Of a stretch of 64,000 bases of DNA, positions 9,130 to 16,718 are shown piece by piece. Position numbers and translations under genes: made by a program. Source of the stretch: Paractinoplanes ovalisporus (GTDB lineage: Bacteria; Actinomycetota; Actinomycetes; Mycobacteriales; Micromonosporaceae). The stretch lies in assembly GCF_016834655.1 (NCBI RefSeq), contig NZ_JAENHP010000033.1, forward strand, positions 32,867 to 96,866, in the 5' to 3' direction. How positions within the stretch are numbered: the stretch's first letter is position 1; each line of letters begins with the position of its first letter. Below the pieces are notes generated by a model. That model made no database searches. It was not told the origin of the DNA and saw only the letters and a program-made list of their open reading frames with translations.

Positions 9130-9714
9130 ATGACTGGAAACGCGCCGACCCTGCTGTTTGTCATCGGGCCACCCGCCGTGGGCAAGATGACCGTGGGCAA
9201 CGCCATCGCGGCGCGCACCGGGTTCCGCGTCTTCCACAACCATCTGACCATCGAGCCGGTGCTGCGGTTCTTTGAATTCGGCACGCCCCCGTTCCAGCGG
9301 CTCGTCGAGAGCTTCCGTCAGGGCGTGCTCTCGGAGGTGGCCGCCAGTGATCTGCCGGGGCTCATTTTCACGTTCGTGTGGGCCTTCGACCACCCCGGTG
9401 ACGCGGCGGCCGTCGCCGCGTACGCCGAACCGTTCGTGAAGCGCGGCGGCCGGGTGCTGTTCCTCGAACTGGAGGCCTCGCAGGAGGAAAGGCTGAAGCG
9501 CAACGTCGGCGAGGACAGGCTGGCCGAGAAGGCGTCGAAGCGTGACCTCGACCGTTCGCGGCTGCTCCTGATCGAGGCCGACGGCCAGTACAAGATGAAC
9601 TCGACGACGGAGTTCGAGGGCCGCGCCGACTATCTGCGCGTGGACAACACGGACCTGACGCCCGACGAGGTAGCCGAGCTGGCCGTCGCGACGCTCAGAC
9701 TCGCGGAGGCGTGA
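9130..9714 (+). CDS. P-loop AAA/shikimate-kinase-like ATP-binding protein
   Basis: This 194-residue protein opens with a Walker A motif in GPPAVGKMTVGNAIA (residues 15-28), followed by the kinase-like FHNHLTIEPVL. A second strand, RVLFLELEAS, and a lid-like RNVGEDRLAEKASKRD follow. The layout matches small nucleoside or metabolite kinases and AAA_18-type proteins. The substrate cannot be read from sequence. It stands alone, followed by a convergent gene. Confidence 0.8.
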   Translation: MTGNAPTLLFVIGPPAVGKMTVGNAIAARTGFRVFHNHLTIEPVLRFFEFGTPPFQRLVESFRQGVLSEVAASDLPGLIFTFVWAFDHPGDAAAVAAYAEPFVKRGGRVLFLELEASQEERLKRNVGEDRLAEKASKRDLDRSRLLLIEADGQYKMNSTTEFEGRADYLRVDNTDLTPDEVAELAVATLRLAEA

Positions 9715-9784
9715 GCCCGCAAGCCTCGTCCCGCCAGAGCGGTGCGATCCGTGGCGGCCGGCGGAGGGGAGCGGTCCGGGAGGG

Positions 9785-10288
9785 TCAGGCTGGGCGGAAG
9801 GAGTGCTCGGCGAAGCTGAAGCCGCCCCGTTCGTCGGCGGTCAGGAGCTTTCGGTGTACGTGCTGGGGTGCCCGTCGCAGATGCTGGCGGAAGCCGCGGG
9901 CCCGCAGGTGGAAGCCGAAGTTGTGGCCCTCGACGTGCCAGGAGGGTTCCGGGTGGTCGTCGGCCGGGTCCAGGCGGTGGATGTCGGCGATCTCGAGCTG
10001 TTCGTAGAGCGGCCCGAACTCGCCGGACACGCCCCAGGCGCCCTCGAAGACGAGGGTGGCGGGGGCGATCCAGAAGGTGAGGTGGTGGCCGGGCTCGACG
10101 GGGTCGACCCAGCGCACGATGTAGTCGAGGTCGATCATCAGCCGTACCTGGGGGAGCGCGCCGTCGTCGCTGTGCTCGGCGAGGCTCAGGCCGTGGATCC
10201 GGCAGTCGTGCCACCCCATTTCGGGGTAGTCCGCGTCGGTCCAGGTCGCCTTCGTGAGTTCGAGCGGCGGGTGTACGGCTGCGGTCAT
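9785..10288 (-). CDS. Conserved hypothetical protein
   Basis: This 167-residue soluble protein starts at ATG 10288. An in-frame ATG at 10327 would add 13 residues. GATACT six bases before the inner ATG could be a -10 box for a leaderless message. Notable motifs are MGWHDCRIHGLSLAE and VEGHNFGFHLRARGF. Beta-rich and acidic, with no signal peptide or membrane helix. I do not recognise a catalytic family. Both neighbours are separate units: a convergent kinase-like gene downstream and a Nudix gene behind it on the same strand. Confidence 0.6.
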   Translation of the reverse strand: MTAAVHPPLELTKATWTDADYPEMGWHDCRIHGLSLAEHSDDGALPQVRLMIDLDYIVRWVDPVEPGHHLTFWIAPATLVFEGAWGVSGEFGPLYEQLEIADIHRLDPADDHPEPSWHVEGHNFGFHLRARGFRQHLRRAPQHVHRKLLTADERGGFSFAEHSFRPA

Positions 10289-10364
10289 CGGCACAGTATC
10301 GGGTCCCGTGCCGAACAAATGCGACATTTCGTCCGTTCGGCGGGTTGACTTTCGCGGGGTGTCG

Positions 10365-10910
10365 TCAGGTGGCGATCTTGGTCAGGAAGCGGAAGAAGTG
10401 CGGGTCGAAGCGGGCCGGGTCGGCGGCCTCCAGGGCGGAGCGGGTCCACCACCGGACGCCGTGGAACTCGCCCTCGTCGACCACCAGTGCCTGGTCGCGG
10501 TCGCAGGGGAGCAGGTACCAGAGGCTCACGTCGGTGTGCCCGGAATCGATTCCGACGGTGCGGGTCACGGTGAGGAACACCGGTTCCGGCGAGACTTTCG
10601 ATCCGTCCAGCCCGAGCTCCTCGCCGATCTCGCGGGCGGCCGCCACCCCGGGCTCCTCACCCGGCTCGACATGCCCGCCCGGCGGCAGCCACAGGCCGGC
10701 GTTCACGTGGTCCACCAACAGGATCGCGCCGTCGGTCGGGTCGATCGGCACCACGTACGCCACCAGGTGCTGGTCGGGGGTGGCCGGCTTGACCCGCCGG
10801 TACACGTCGTCGGTGCGCGCGAGCCAGTCGAGCACGTGCTCCCGGTGCTCGGCCTCGAGATCGTCGCCGGCTCGCAGACCGGACACCAGCGAATGAACAG
10901 CGGCAAGCAT
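10365..10910 (-). CDS. Nudix hydrolase
   Basis: This 181-residue protein has a complete Nudix box: GGHVEPGEEPGVAAAREI then GEELGL, at about residues 76-99, matching GX5EX7REUXEEXGU with all metal-binding glutamates. Such enzymes hydrolyse nucleoside diphosphates linked to another group. The substrate is not deducible. The start ATG 10910 lies 42 bases downstream of the stop of the WYL regulator gene on the same strand, so co-transcription is possible. Confidence 0.92.
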   Translation of the reverse strand: MLAAVHSLVSGLRAGDDLEAEHREHVLDWLARTDDVYRRVKPATPDQHLVAYVVPIDPTDGAILLVDHVNAGLWLPPGGHVEPGEEPGVAAAREIGEELGLDGSKVSPEPVFLTVTRTVGIDSGHTDVSLWYLLPCDRDQALVVDEGEFHGVRWWTRSALEAADPARFDPHFFRFLTKIAT

Positions 10911-10952
10911 CCGAGCATGATCCCACTCACCGGCCCCAACCCGGCACCGTGA

Positions 10953-12092
10953 CTACGGAAAGCCGGCGACGGCTTCGGCCTGAGTTGTGGCGGTCGCGCA
11001 GGCCGTGATCCGGGCCGCCCACTCCCGGACGAGATCCCGCAGCTCCGCCGGCTCGTCGATGACGAACGGCAAGCCCACCCCGGCCAGCACGCCGGGCAGC
11101 CAGTCGAGCCGCTCGGCCCGGAGCCGCACGATCACCCAGCCATGGGAGCCGGAAGAACGCGCGGCGGTGAGCGCGGCGGAGGAGGGCGCGGTGGAGGAGG
11201 ACGCGACTGTGGGCGCGGTGGAGGAGGGCGCGGTGGAGGGGGCGGAAGGCGCAGTGGAGGTGGGCGCGGCGACGGGCCCGGCAGAGGAAGGCGTGGCGGA
11301 AGAGCCGGTGGAGGGCTCGACGGTGACGAGTCCGCGGGGGAACCGGGTGCGCACGTCGTCGGCTTCGCCTCGTACGCGGAGCACGACGCTGTGCCGCCAC
11401 GGTGTGCCGGCCAAGCCGGTCAGCACGACCTCGACGGGGTCGAACGAAGGCGGCGTCTCGAACGTGCCGGCCGCCGGGCGTACCCAGCCGATCCGGTCGA
11501 GGCGGAAGGTGCGGACCTCGCCCGAGACCGAATCCGCGCCGGTCACGTACCAGCGTCGGGAATGCGCGACGATCCCGTACGGATGGAGGGTGCGCTCGCG
11601 GCCGGAATAGCTGATCACCACCGGGTGGCGCTGCCGGGCCGCGGTGGCCAGTTGCAGGAGCACGGCCGCTTCGGGAGTGGCCGCCGACGACGCCGGTGAG
11701 GTGAAGTGCAGGGTCTCCGCCAGCGCCTCGAACCGGGCCGCCGCGGCCTTGGGCAGCACCCGTCGCACCTTGCCGGCCGCACTCTCGACCGCCTCGTCCG
11801 AGGTGGGCAGCAGTCCGGCCCGGCGCCCGGCGACCAGGCCGAGCAGGATGGCCATCGCCTCTTCGTCGGTCAGCATCAGCGGCGGCATCCGGAAGCCGGG
11901 CGCCAACCGGTAACCCCCGTAGCGCCCCCGCACCGACCCGACCGGGATGTCGAGGTCGATCAGGTGCTCGGCATAGCGCCTCACGGTCCGCTCGTCGACG
12001 CCCAGCCGTGCCGCCAGCTCGCCGACGGTGTGGGTGCCGCCGCCCTGCAGGATCTCCAGCAGCGCGAGCACGCGCGCGGTCGGCCGGCTCAT
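10953..12092 (-). CDS. YafY/WYL-domain transcriptional regulator with Ser/Thr/Ala insert
   Basis: This 379-residue regulator has an N-terminal DeoR-type winged HTH (residues 1-60; TVGELAARLGVDERTVRRY) and a WYL sensor domain (AHSRRWYVTGAD, about residue 180), followed by the C-terminal extension. Between about residues 258 and 314 lies a Ser/Thr/Ala/Pro stretch built from short repeats (TAPSS, STAPS), corresponding to the GGAGGAGGGCGCGGTG-like repeats at about 11150-11315. It splits the conserved end of the domain from GWVIVRLRAERLDWLPG. Its divergent partner is a VOC protein, a frequent pairing, with a palindrome between them. Confidence 0.88.
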   Translation of the reverse strand: MSRPTARVLALLEILQGGGTHTVGELAARLGVDERTVRRYAEHLIDLDIPVGSVRGRYGGYRLAPGFRMPPLMLTDEEAMAILLGLVAGRRAGLLPTSDEAVESAAGKVRRVLPKAAAARFEALAETLHFTSPASSAATPEAAVLLQLATAARQRHPVVISYSGRERTLHPYGIVAHSRRWYVTGADSVSGEVRTFRLDRIGWVRPAAGTFETPPSFDPVEVVLTGLAGTPWRHSVVLRVRGEADDVRTRFPRGLVTVEPSTGSSATPSSAGPVAAPTSTAPSAPSTAPSSTAPTVASSSTAPSSAALTAARSSGSHGWVIVRLRAERLDWLPGVLAGVGLPFVIDEPAELRDLVREWAARITACATATTQAEAVAGFP

Positions 12093-12128
12093 CGAAGGCT
12101 GATGGAAAAGGGCCTCATGAAGGTGAAG

Positions 12129-12153
12129 ATACCGGGCGGATCCTGTCCGGTAT
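12129..12153. promoter_or_regulatory. Operator candidate between WYL regulator and VOC gene
   Basis: The arms ATACCGG (12129-12135) and CCGGTAT (12147-12153) form a perfect inverted repeat with an 11-base centre containing GGATCC. It sits 19 bases before the VOC start and 36 bases before the regulator start, the right place for a shared operator. Inference from symmetry and position. Confidence 0.6.
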
Positions 12154-12172
12154 CAGTCGTAGCGTCGACCCC

Positions 12173-12559
12173 ATGAACTTCGCATCCGTACGCATCATCA
12201 CCGCCGACGTCGACCGCCTGGTCGCCTTCTACGAGCGGGTCACCGGCGTCACCGCCCGCCGCCCCGCGCCCGTCTTCGCCGAGCTGGTCCTGCCCGGTGC
12301 CACCCTCGCGATCGGCGCCACGGTCACGGCCCCCGTCGAGCCCGGCCGGCCGGGCTCGGCGATCATCGAGTTCCGCGTCGACGACGTGGACGCCGAGTAC
12401 GCGCGCCTGCAGGACCAGCAGGTTCTGGACGACGTCGTGCAGAAGCCCACCACCATGCCGTGGGGCAACCGCTCCCTGCTGTTCCGTGACCCCGACGGCA
12501 CCCTGGTGAACCTGTTCACCCCGGTCACCGCCGAAGCCGCCGCGCGCCAGAAGCCGTAA
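12173..12559 (+). CDS. VOC (glyoxalase/dioxygenase fold) family protein
   Basis: This 128-residue protein has the paired beta-alpha-beta-beta-beta modules of vicinal oxygen chelate proteins: FASVRIITADVDRLVAFYE at the N-terminus, then FRVDDVDAEYARL, and LLFRDPDGTLVNLFTP at the end. The Glu/His metal ligands of true glyoxalase I are not all evident, so it may bind a small molecule or antibiotic rather than act as a lyase. It is divergent from the WYL regulator, which probably controls it through the palindrome at 12129-12153. Confidence 0.87.
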   Translation: MNFASVRIITADVDRLVAFYERVTGVTARRPAPVFAELVLPGATLAIGATVTAPVEPGRPGSAIIEFRVDDVDAEYARLQDQQVLDDVVQKPTTMPWGNRSLLFRDPDGTLVNLFTPVTAEAAARQKP

Positions 12560-12670
12560 GGGCCAAGCGCCGGGCGGAAGGCGGGCCGAGCGCGGCGACA
12601 AAGGCCAAGCGCCAGCGCCGAGCGCGGCGACAAAGGCCAAGCGCCAAGCGCCAAGCGCCAAGCGCCGGGC
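12560..12670. repeat. Short tandem repeats, GCCAAGC units
   Basis: Directly after the VOC stop, the unit CCAAGCG recurs at least six times, ending in four near-perfect tandem copies of CGCCAAG. A larger unit, GAGCGCGGCGACAAAGGCCA, is present twice about 37 bases apart. No coding function is supported. It separates two convergent genes. Confidence 0.7.
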
Positions 12671-12694
12671 GACTGAAAGAAGACGCCGCGGAGA

Positions 12695-13609
12695 TCAGAC
12701 CAGATCGGCCGGGTTCGTGTTGGCGCCGCACAACAGCACGACCACCCGCTCACCCGGCGCCGGCACATAGGCGCCCGACGTCAGAGCCGCGTACGCCGCC
12801 GCCGTCCCGTGCTCGACGGCCAGACGGTAGTCGTCCCACAGGCGGCGGCGCGCGTCCACGATCGCGTCGTCGCCGACCAGCACCGTCGGGGTCTCCGCGG
12901 CCACCGCCATCTCGTACGCGATCTGGCCCACCCGCCGCGCGCCCAGCGAGTCGGCCGCCGCCCCGGACACCGGGACGTCGACCGGCGCCCCGGCCTGGAT
13001 CGCGCTGTGCAGGGCCGAGGCCGTCTCGGGCTCGACCGACACCACGCGCGCCGCCGGGTGCAGGGCCGCGATCACCCCGGCGATCAGGCCACCGCCGCCG
13101 ACCGCCACCAGCACGGTGTCGAAGCCGGACGGGATCTGGGCGACCAGTTCCAGGCCGAGCGTCCCGTTGCCGGCGACCATGTTCGGGTCGTCGTAGGCGT
13201 GGCAGAACAGCGCGCCGGTCGACGAGGCGTGCACCACCGCCGCCGCGTACGCCTCGGCGTACTCGCGACCGACCTGCACCACCTTGGCGCCCAGCTTGCC
13301 GAGCTTGGCCACCTTCACCGCGGGCGCCGTCTCGGGCACGAAGACCTCGGCCGTTACGCCCAGCTCGCGCGCGGCGTGCGCGGCGGCCAGGCCCGCGTTC
13401 CCGCCCGAGGCGGCGACGATGCCCGCCGCGGGCAGGTCACCGGCGGCCAGGATCTGGTTGAACATGCCGCGGGTCTTGAACGATCCGGCGTGCTGCGTGT
13501 GCTCGAGCTTGAACCAGACCCCGTCGTCGCCCCGCATGACGGGGGTGTGCCGGATCCGGCCTTCGAGACGGGAGAGCGCCGCCCGTACGTCATCAATCTG
13601 AACAGTCAT
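12695..13609 (-). CDS. PLP-dependent threonine/serine dehydratase family enzyme
   Basis: This 304-residue fold-type II pyridoxal-phosphate enzyme shows the lysine motif GSFKTRGMFNQ (about residues 42-52), the ASGGNAGLAAAHAA segment and the glycine-rich phosphate loop VAVGGGGLIAGV (about 169-180). It lacks the C-terminal ACT regulatory domain of biosynthetic IlvA, so it resembles catabolic L-threonine/L-serine dehydratases or racemases. The start lies 11 bases downstream of the aberrant GAPDH gene's stop, so the two are probably co-transcribed. Confidence 0.88.
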   Translation of the reverse strand: MTVQIDDVRAALSRLEGRIRHTPVMRGDDGVWFKLEHTQHAGSFKTRGMFNQILAAGDLPAAGIVAASGGNAGLAAAHAARELGVTAEVFVPETAPAVKVAKLGKLGAKVVQVGREYAEAYAAAVVHASSTGALFCHAYDDPNMVAGNGTLGLELVAQIPSGFDTVLVAVGGGGLIAGVIAALHPAARVVSVEPETASALHSAIQAGAPVDVPVSGAAADSLGARRVGQIAYEMAVAAETPTVLVGDDAIVDARRRLWDDYRLAVEHGTAAAYAALTSGAYVPAPGERVVVLLCGANTNPADLV

Positions 13610-13620
13610 CAGGAAAAACT

Positions 13621-14679
13621 CTAGGCGATGCTCCAGGACACCTGCCGCGACGTCACGGGCGTACGTTCACCCACCAGACGCGCGATGTCGAGTAATCGGT
13701 TCGAGAAGCCCCACTCGTTGTCGAACCAGCCGCGCACCTTGACCCCGCCGTCGGCCGTGGTCTGGGTGCCGGACGGGTCGAACAGGCACGACGCCGGGTT
13801 GTTCTTCACGTCGATCGAGACCGTCGGGTCGGGGTCGTAGGCCAGCACCCGGCGCAGCGGACCGGCGGCCGCCTCGGCCATGGCCCGGTTGACCTCCTCG
13901 ACGCTGACCGGCCGGTCGGTCTGCCCGGAGAGCTCGGCCAGCGAGCCGATCGGGGTGGGAACGCAGTAGTAGCTGTAGCGCATCTCGCCGATCTCGGGCA
14001 GCGCCACCCGCACGAGGTCACCGACCACATAGTTGTGCGGGATGATGCTCTCGCCGGTGGCCCGGCCCAGCCGCGGGTCGTCGCGGGAGGTGCCGCTGAA
14101 CGTGTCCTGCGGTTTCTGCCAGCCCTGGGTGGCCAGCACGACCGACGTGTTCACGCCCCGCAGGCCGAACCGGTCGAGCAGCACCTTGGCCATCACGGTG
14201 AGAGCGTTCACGCCGCACGAGCCGGGGGAGACCACGTCGTGGTGGTCGGGGTCGTAGGTCGTGTGGTTCGCGCCGTAGACCAGGAACGCGTCGGGGTCGT
14301 CGGCCGAGGCGCTGATCACGACCTTGCGGGCGCCGCCGTGGGTGATGTGGGTGCGGGCCGTCGTGCCGGCCCGGAACCGCCCGGTGGCCTCGATGACGAC
14401 GTCGACCCCGGCGTCGGCCCACGGAATGCGTTCGGGCCGTTCATGGTGGAACGCGCGGATCGCATGGTCATTCACGACCAGGTGGTCGGCGCGGGCGGTC
14501 ACGGTGCCCGGAAATGCGCCCCGAATGCTGTCGCGGCGCAGCCCGTAGGCCATTTTCTCGGTGGAGGCAAGGTCGTTTACCGCGGCAATGGATATTCCCG
14601 GATCTGACGTTGCGGCGACTATCCGCGCGACACTGCGGCCGATCCGCCCGAATCCGTTGATGCCGATCGTGACACTCAT
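13621..14679 (-). CDS. Divergent glyceraldehyde-3-phosphate dehydrogenase-like protein
   Basis: This 352-residue protein has the GAPDH NAD-binding start TIGINGFGRIGRSVARI and the family's C-terminal WFDNEWGFSNRLLDIA. The canonical active-site signature ASCTTN is changed to GSCGVN, keeping the cysteine. The region that normally holds the catalytic histidine (VHxxTxxQ) reads SVVLATQ, without histidine. The phosphate-binding IIPTTTGAAKAV segment is IIPHNYVVGDLV. It is therefore unlikely to be the glycolytic enzyme and may use another aldehyde. The start ATG 14679 is backed by GGAGAG. Neighbour: a dehydratase 11 bases downstream. Confidence 0.8.
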   Translation of the reverse strand: MSVTIGINGFGRIGRSVARIVAATSDPGISIAAVNDLASTEKMAYGLRRDSIRGAFPGTVTARADHLVVNDHAIRAFHHERPERIPWADAGVDVVIEATGRFRAGTTARTHITHGGARKVVISASADDPDAFLVYGANHTTYDPDHHDVVSPGSCGVNALTVMAKVLLDRFGLRGVNTSVVLATQGWQKPQDTFSGTSRDDPRLGRATGESIIPHNYVVGDLVRVALPEIGEMRYSYYCVPTPIGSLAELSGQTDRPVSVEEVNRAMAEAAAGPLRRVLAYDPDPTVSIDVKNNPASCLFDPSGTQTTADGGVKVRGWFDNEWGFSNRLLDIARLVGERTPVTSRQVSWSIA

Positions 14680-15006
14680 GGGAAGGCTCTCCTCGGCCGC
14701 TTTTGATGGTGCTGTCGTTCGCGCCGCCGGCGATACCACCGCGCGTCACGCCCTCGACACTATGAGTCGTGCAACTTGCACGTCAACGCACGGCGTGTCA
14801 CACCACATCGTTGATCCACACCGGACGCCGGCATCCATCGCCGTCGTCGTGCCCATCGACCTGCCGTTCCTTCCGATAGGGACGTTCCGGCCGTCTGCGC
14901 CTTTCGGATGAGCGTTGCGCATTCCGGCCAGTCGATGTTCTTGCGAGACAATTCAGCTGCCGAGAATTTCAACCCGGACAGCTCCCCCACGGTATTCCGG
15001 AATCGA
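14680..15006. promoter_or_regulatory. Gene-free spacer with palindrome upstream of the GAPDH-like gene
   Basis: This 327-base spacer lies between two minus-strand genes. The palindrome CGTGCAA-C-TTGCACG at 14768-14782 lies about 90 bases upstream of the GAPDH-like start and is a candidate operator for a TetR- or MarR-type protein. I see no gene, hairpin terminator or RNA elsewhere in the spacer. The part 14930-15005 is locally AT-richer. Confidence 0.5.
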
Positions 15007-15438
15007 TCAGCGGGTGGCGGCAATCACCCTTGTGAGTGCCGCGTGCAACGACTCCAGTTCCTCGATAGGCATGCCCAATCGGGCCACGATCGCGGGCGGG
15101 ATCTTCTCGGCCTCGGCGCGCAGGGCCCGGCCGCGGGCGGTGAGGGTCACGGCCAGGCTGCGCTCGTCGGCCGGGTCGCGCTGCCGGTCCACGTATCCGA
15201 TGGTCTCGAGCCTCTTGAGCAGCGGCGAGAGCGTGCCCGGGTCGAGCTGGAGCAGCCGGCTGAGGTCGCGCACCGAGAGCGGGGCGTTCTGCCAGAGGGC
15301 GAGCATCACCAGGTATTGCGGGTGGGTGAGGCCCATCGGCTCGAGCAGCGGACGGTAGAGCGCCACCACGCTGCGCGAGGCCACCGACAGGGCGAAACAC
15401 ACCTGCCGTTCCAGTTCGAGGGGGTCATCGTCCGCCAC
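15007..15438 (-). CDS. MarR family regulator, OhrR-like
   Basis: This 143-residue winged-helix regulator resembles OhrR peroxide sensors more than generic MarR. The N-terminus has Cys14 in QVCFALSVASRSVVALYRPL, followed by LTHPQYLVMLALW and DPGTLSPLLKRLE. In OhrR proteins this cysteine is oxidised by organic hydroperoxides and releases DNA. One of the usual helper tyrosines (TYPQY) is His here. The GTG start lies inside the 3' end of the MFS gene (14-base overlap), so the two form an operon, and the pump, rather than an Ohr peroxidase, is the likely target. Confidence 0.82.
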   Translation of the reverse strand: MADDDPLELERQVCFALSVASRSVVALYRPLLEPMGLTHPQYLVMLALWQNAPLSVRDLSRLLQLDPGTLSPLLKRLETIGYVDRQRDPADERSLAVTLTARGRALRAEAEKIPPAIVARLGMPIEELESLHAALTRVIAATR

Positions 15439-16651
15439 GCCGCAAGCCTAGCGACGCCACCCCGGCCAGGAGCGTCAGCAGGATGCCGGTGAACCAGAGG
15501 ATCGAGGTGGTCGACGGCACGTAGCGGCTGGCGATGCCGAGACCCAGCACCGGGACGACCAGCCCCGAGTAGGCGATCAGGAACAGCCCGGCCAGGCTCT
15601 CGCCGCGCTTGGCGGTGGGAGCGTTCGCCGCGATCGTGCCGACGGCCGACTTGAACAGGATGCCGGCGCCGACCCCGGCGATCGCGCCGCCGATCAGGAA
15701 GGTCGCCAGCGAGGCCGTCTCCATGCCGGTGGTCAGCACGACCAGACCCGCGGCCTGGGCGATCAGCCCGCCCCGGAACCGGGTGGCGGGGGTGAGCCGG
15801 CCGCTTACGGCCTGGGCGGCCGCGCCCGCGCCGAAGACCACGAACACGGTCACGCCGGCCAGCAGCCGGCTCGGGTGGTGCAGCGCGCCGGCCACGAAGC
15901 TGGGGGCGAGCGAGGTGAACAGGCCGAACACGGCGAACGCGGCGAACGAGGAGACGACCGCCACGACGACGGCGGTGCGGTCCGGGCCGGCGATCCGCAC
16001 ACCCTGCGGCCGGTAACGCGGACGGACGGCAGGCGCGTCCACCGTCTCGGGAGCGGCGGCGACGGCGACCACGCTGAGTGCCAGCAGGACCAGGAAGACC
16101 ACGTACGGCGTACGCAGCGGAGTCGTCACGAACTGCGCCAGGGCGCCCGCCACCAGGGTCCCCGCGCCGAGCCCGCCCAGGTTGGCCGCCGACGACACGA
16201 CCTCGAAGCGCGTGGCGCCGGCCCCGGGACGGTGGGCCCGGTGCAGCTCGAGCAGGTAGGCGGTGGCGGTCGCGGTCAGCATGCCCACGCCCAGGCCGGT
16301 GAGGAACCGGGCCACGATCAGCCCGGGCAGCGCCGTCCACGTGAGGAAGAGCACGCCCGCCAGGATCTCCAGGCCGAGCGACGCCTGCAGGACGCGGCGG
16401 CGGCCGGTCCAGTCCGAGATGTGCCCGGCCAGCAGCAGGCTGACGATCACGCCGACCGCGTAGACCGCGAACACGACCGTCACCGTGAACGCCGAGAAGC
16501 CGTCCGCGCGCTGATAGAGCGGGTAGAGCGGGGTGGGCGCGGTGGAGAACGCGAGCGCGACGAGGTAGACGGCGGCGATCAGCCAGAAGCCGCGGCCGTG
16601 ACGCTGCGAGGCCGGCGGCGCGGACTGCGGCCGCACCAGAACATCAGTCAT
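15425..16651 (-). CDS. MFS transporter
   Basis: This 408-residue protein has twelve predicted membrane segments and the MFS loop motif GHISDWTGRRRVLQ between helices 2 and 3, typical of drug or metabolite exporters. ATG 16651 is preferred to upstream in-frame ATGs because the family begins close to this point. It forms an operon with the OhrR-like regulator and is divergent from a LysR regulator, so it may answer to two different signals. The substrate is unknown. Confidence 0.88.
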   Translation of the reverse strand: MTDVLVRPQSAPPASQRHGRGFWLIAAVYLVALAFSTAPTPLYPLYQRADGFSAFTVTVVFAVYAVGVIVSLLLAGHISDWTGRRRVLQASLGLEILAGVLFLTWTALPGLIVARFLTGLGVGMLTATATAYLLELHRAHRPGAGATRFEVVSSAANLGGLGAGTLVAGALAQFVTTPLRTPYVVFLVLLALSVVAVAAAPETVDAPAVRPRYRPQGVRIAGPDRTAVVVAVVSSFAAFAVFGLFTSLAPSFVAGALHHPSRLLAGVTVFVVFGAGAAAQAVSGRLTPATRFRGGLIAQAAGLVVLTTGMETASLATFLIGGAIAGVGAGILFKSAVGTIAANAPTAKRGESLAGLFLIAYSGLVVPVLGLGIASRYVPSTTSILWFTGILLTLLAGVASLGLRRGGR

Positions 16652-16676
16652 GACCTCACACTGCGTCGCCACAAGC

Positions 16677-16694
16677 ATCATCACCAACGATGAT
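16677..16694. promoter_or_regulatory. Operator candidate between MFS and LysR genes
   Basis: The perfect inverted repeat ATCATC-N6-GATGAT lies in the 67-base divergent spacer, and a further half-site, ATCATCACC, lies just downstream at about 16706-16714. This fits a LysR recognition/activation site pair or an OhrR site. Assignment to one regulator is not possible from sequence. Confidence 0.55.
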
Positions 16695-16718
16695 TACTGC
16701 TGACTATCATCACCAACT

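Noticed and set aside
14680..14739. Upstream start for the GAPDH-like protein
   Set aside because: Twenty extra residues precede the family start. ATG 14679 has a good ribosome site.
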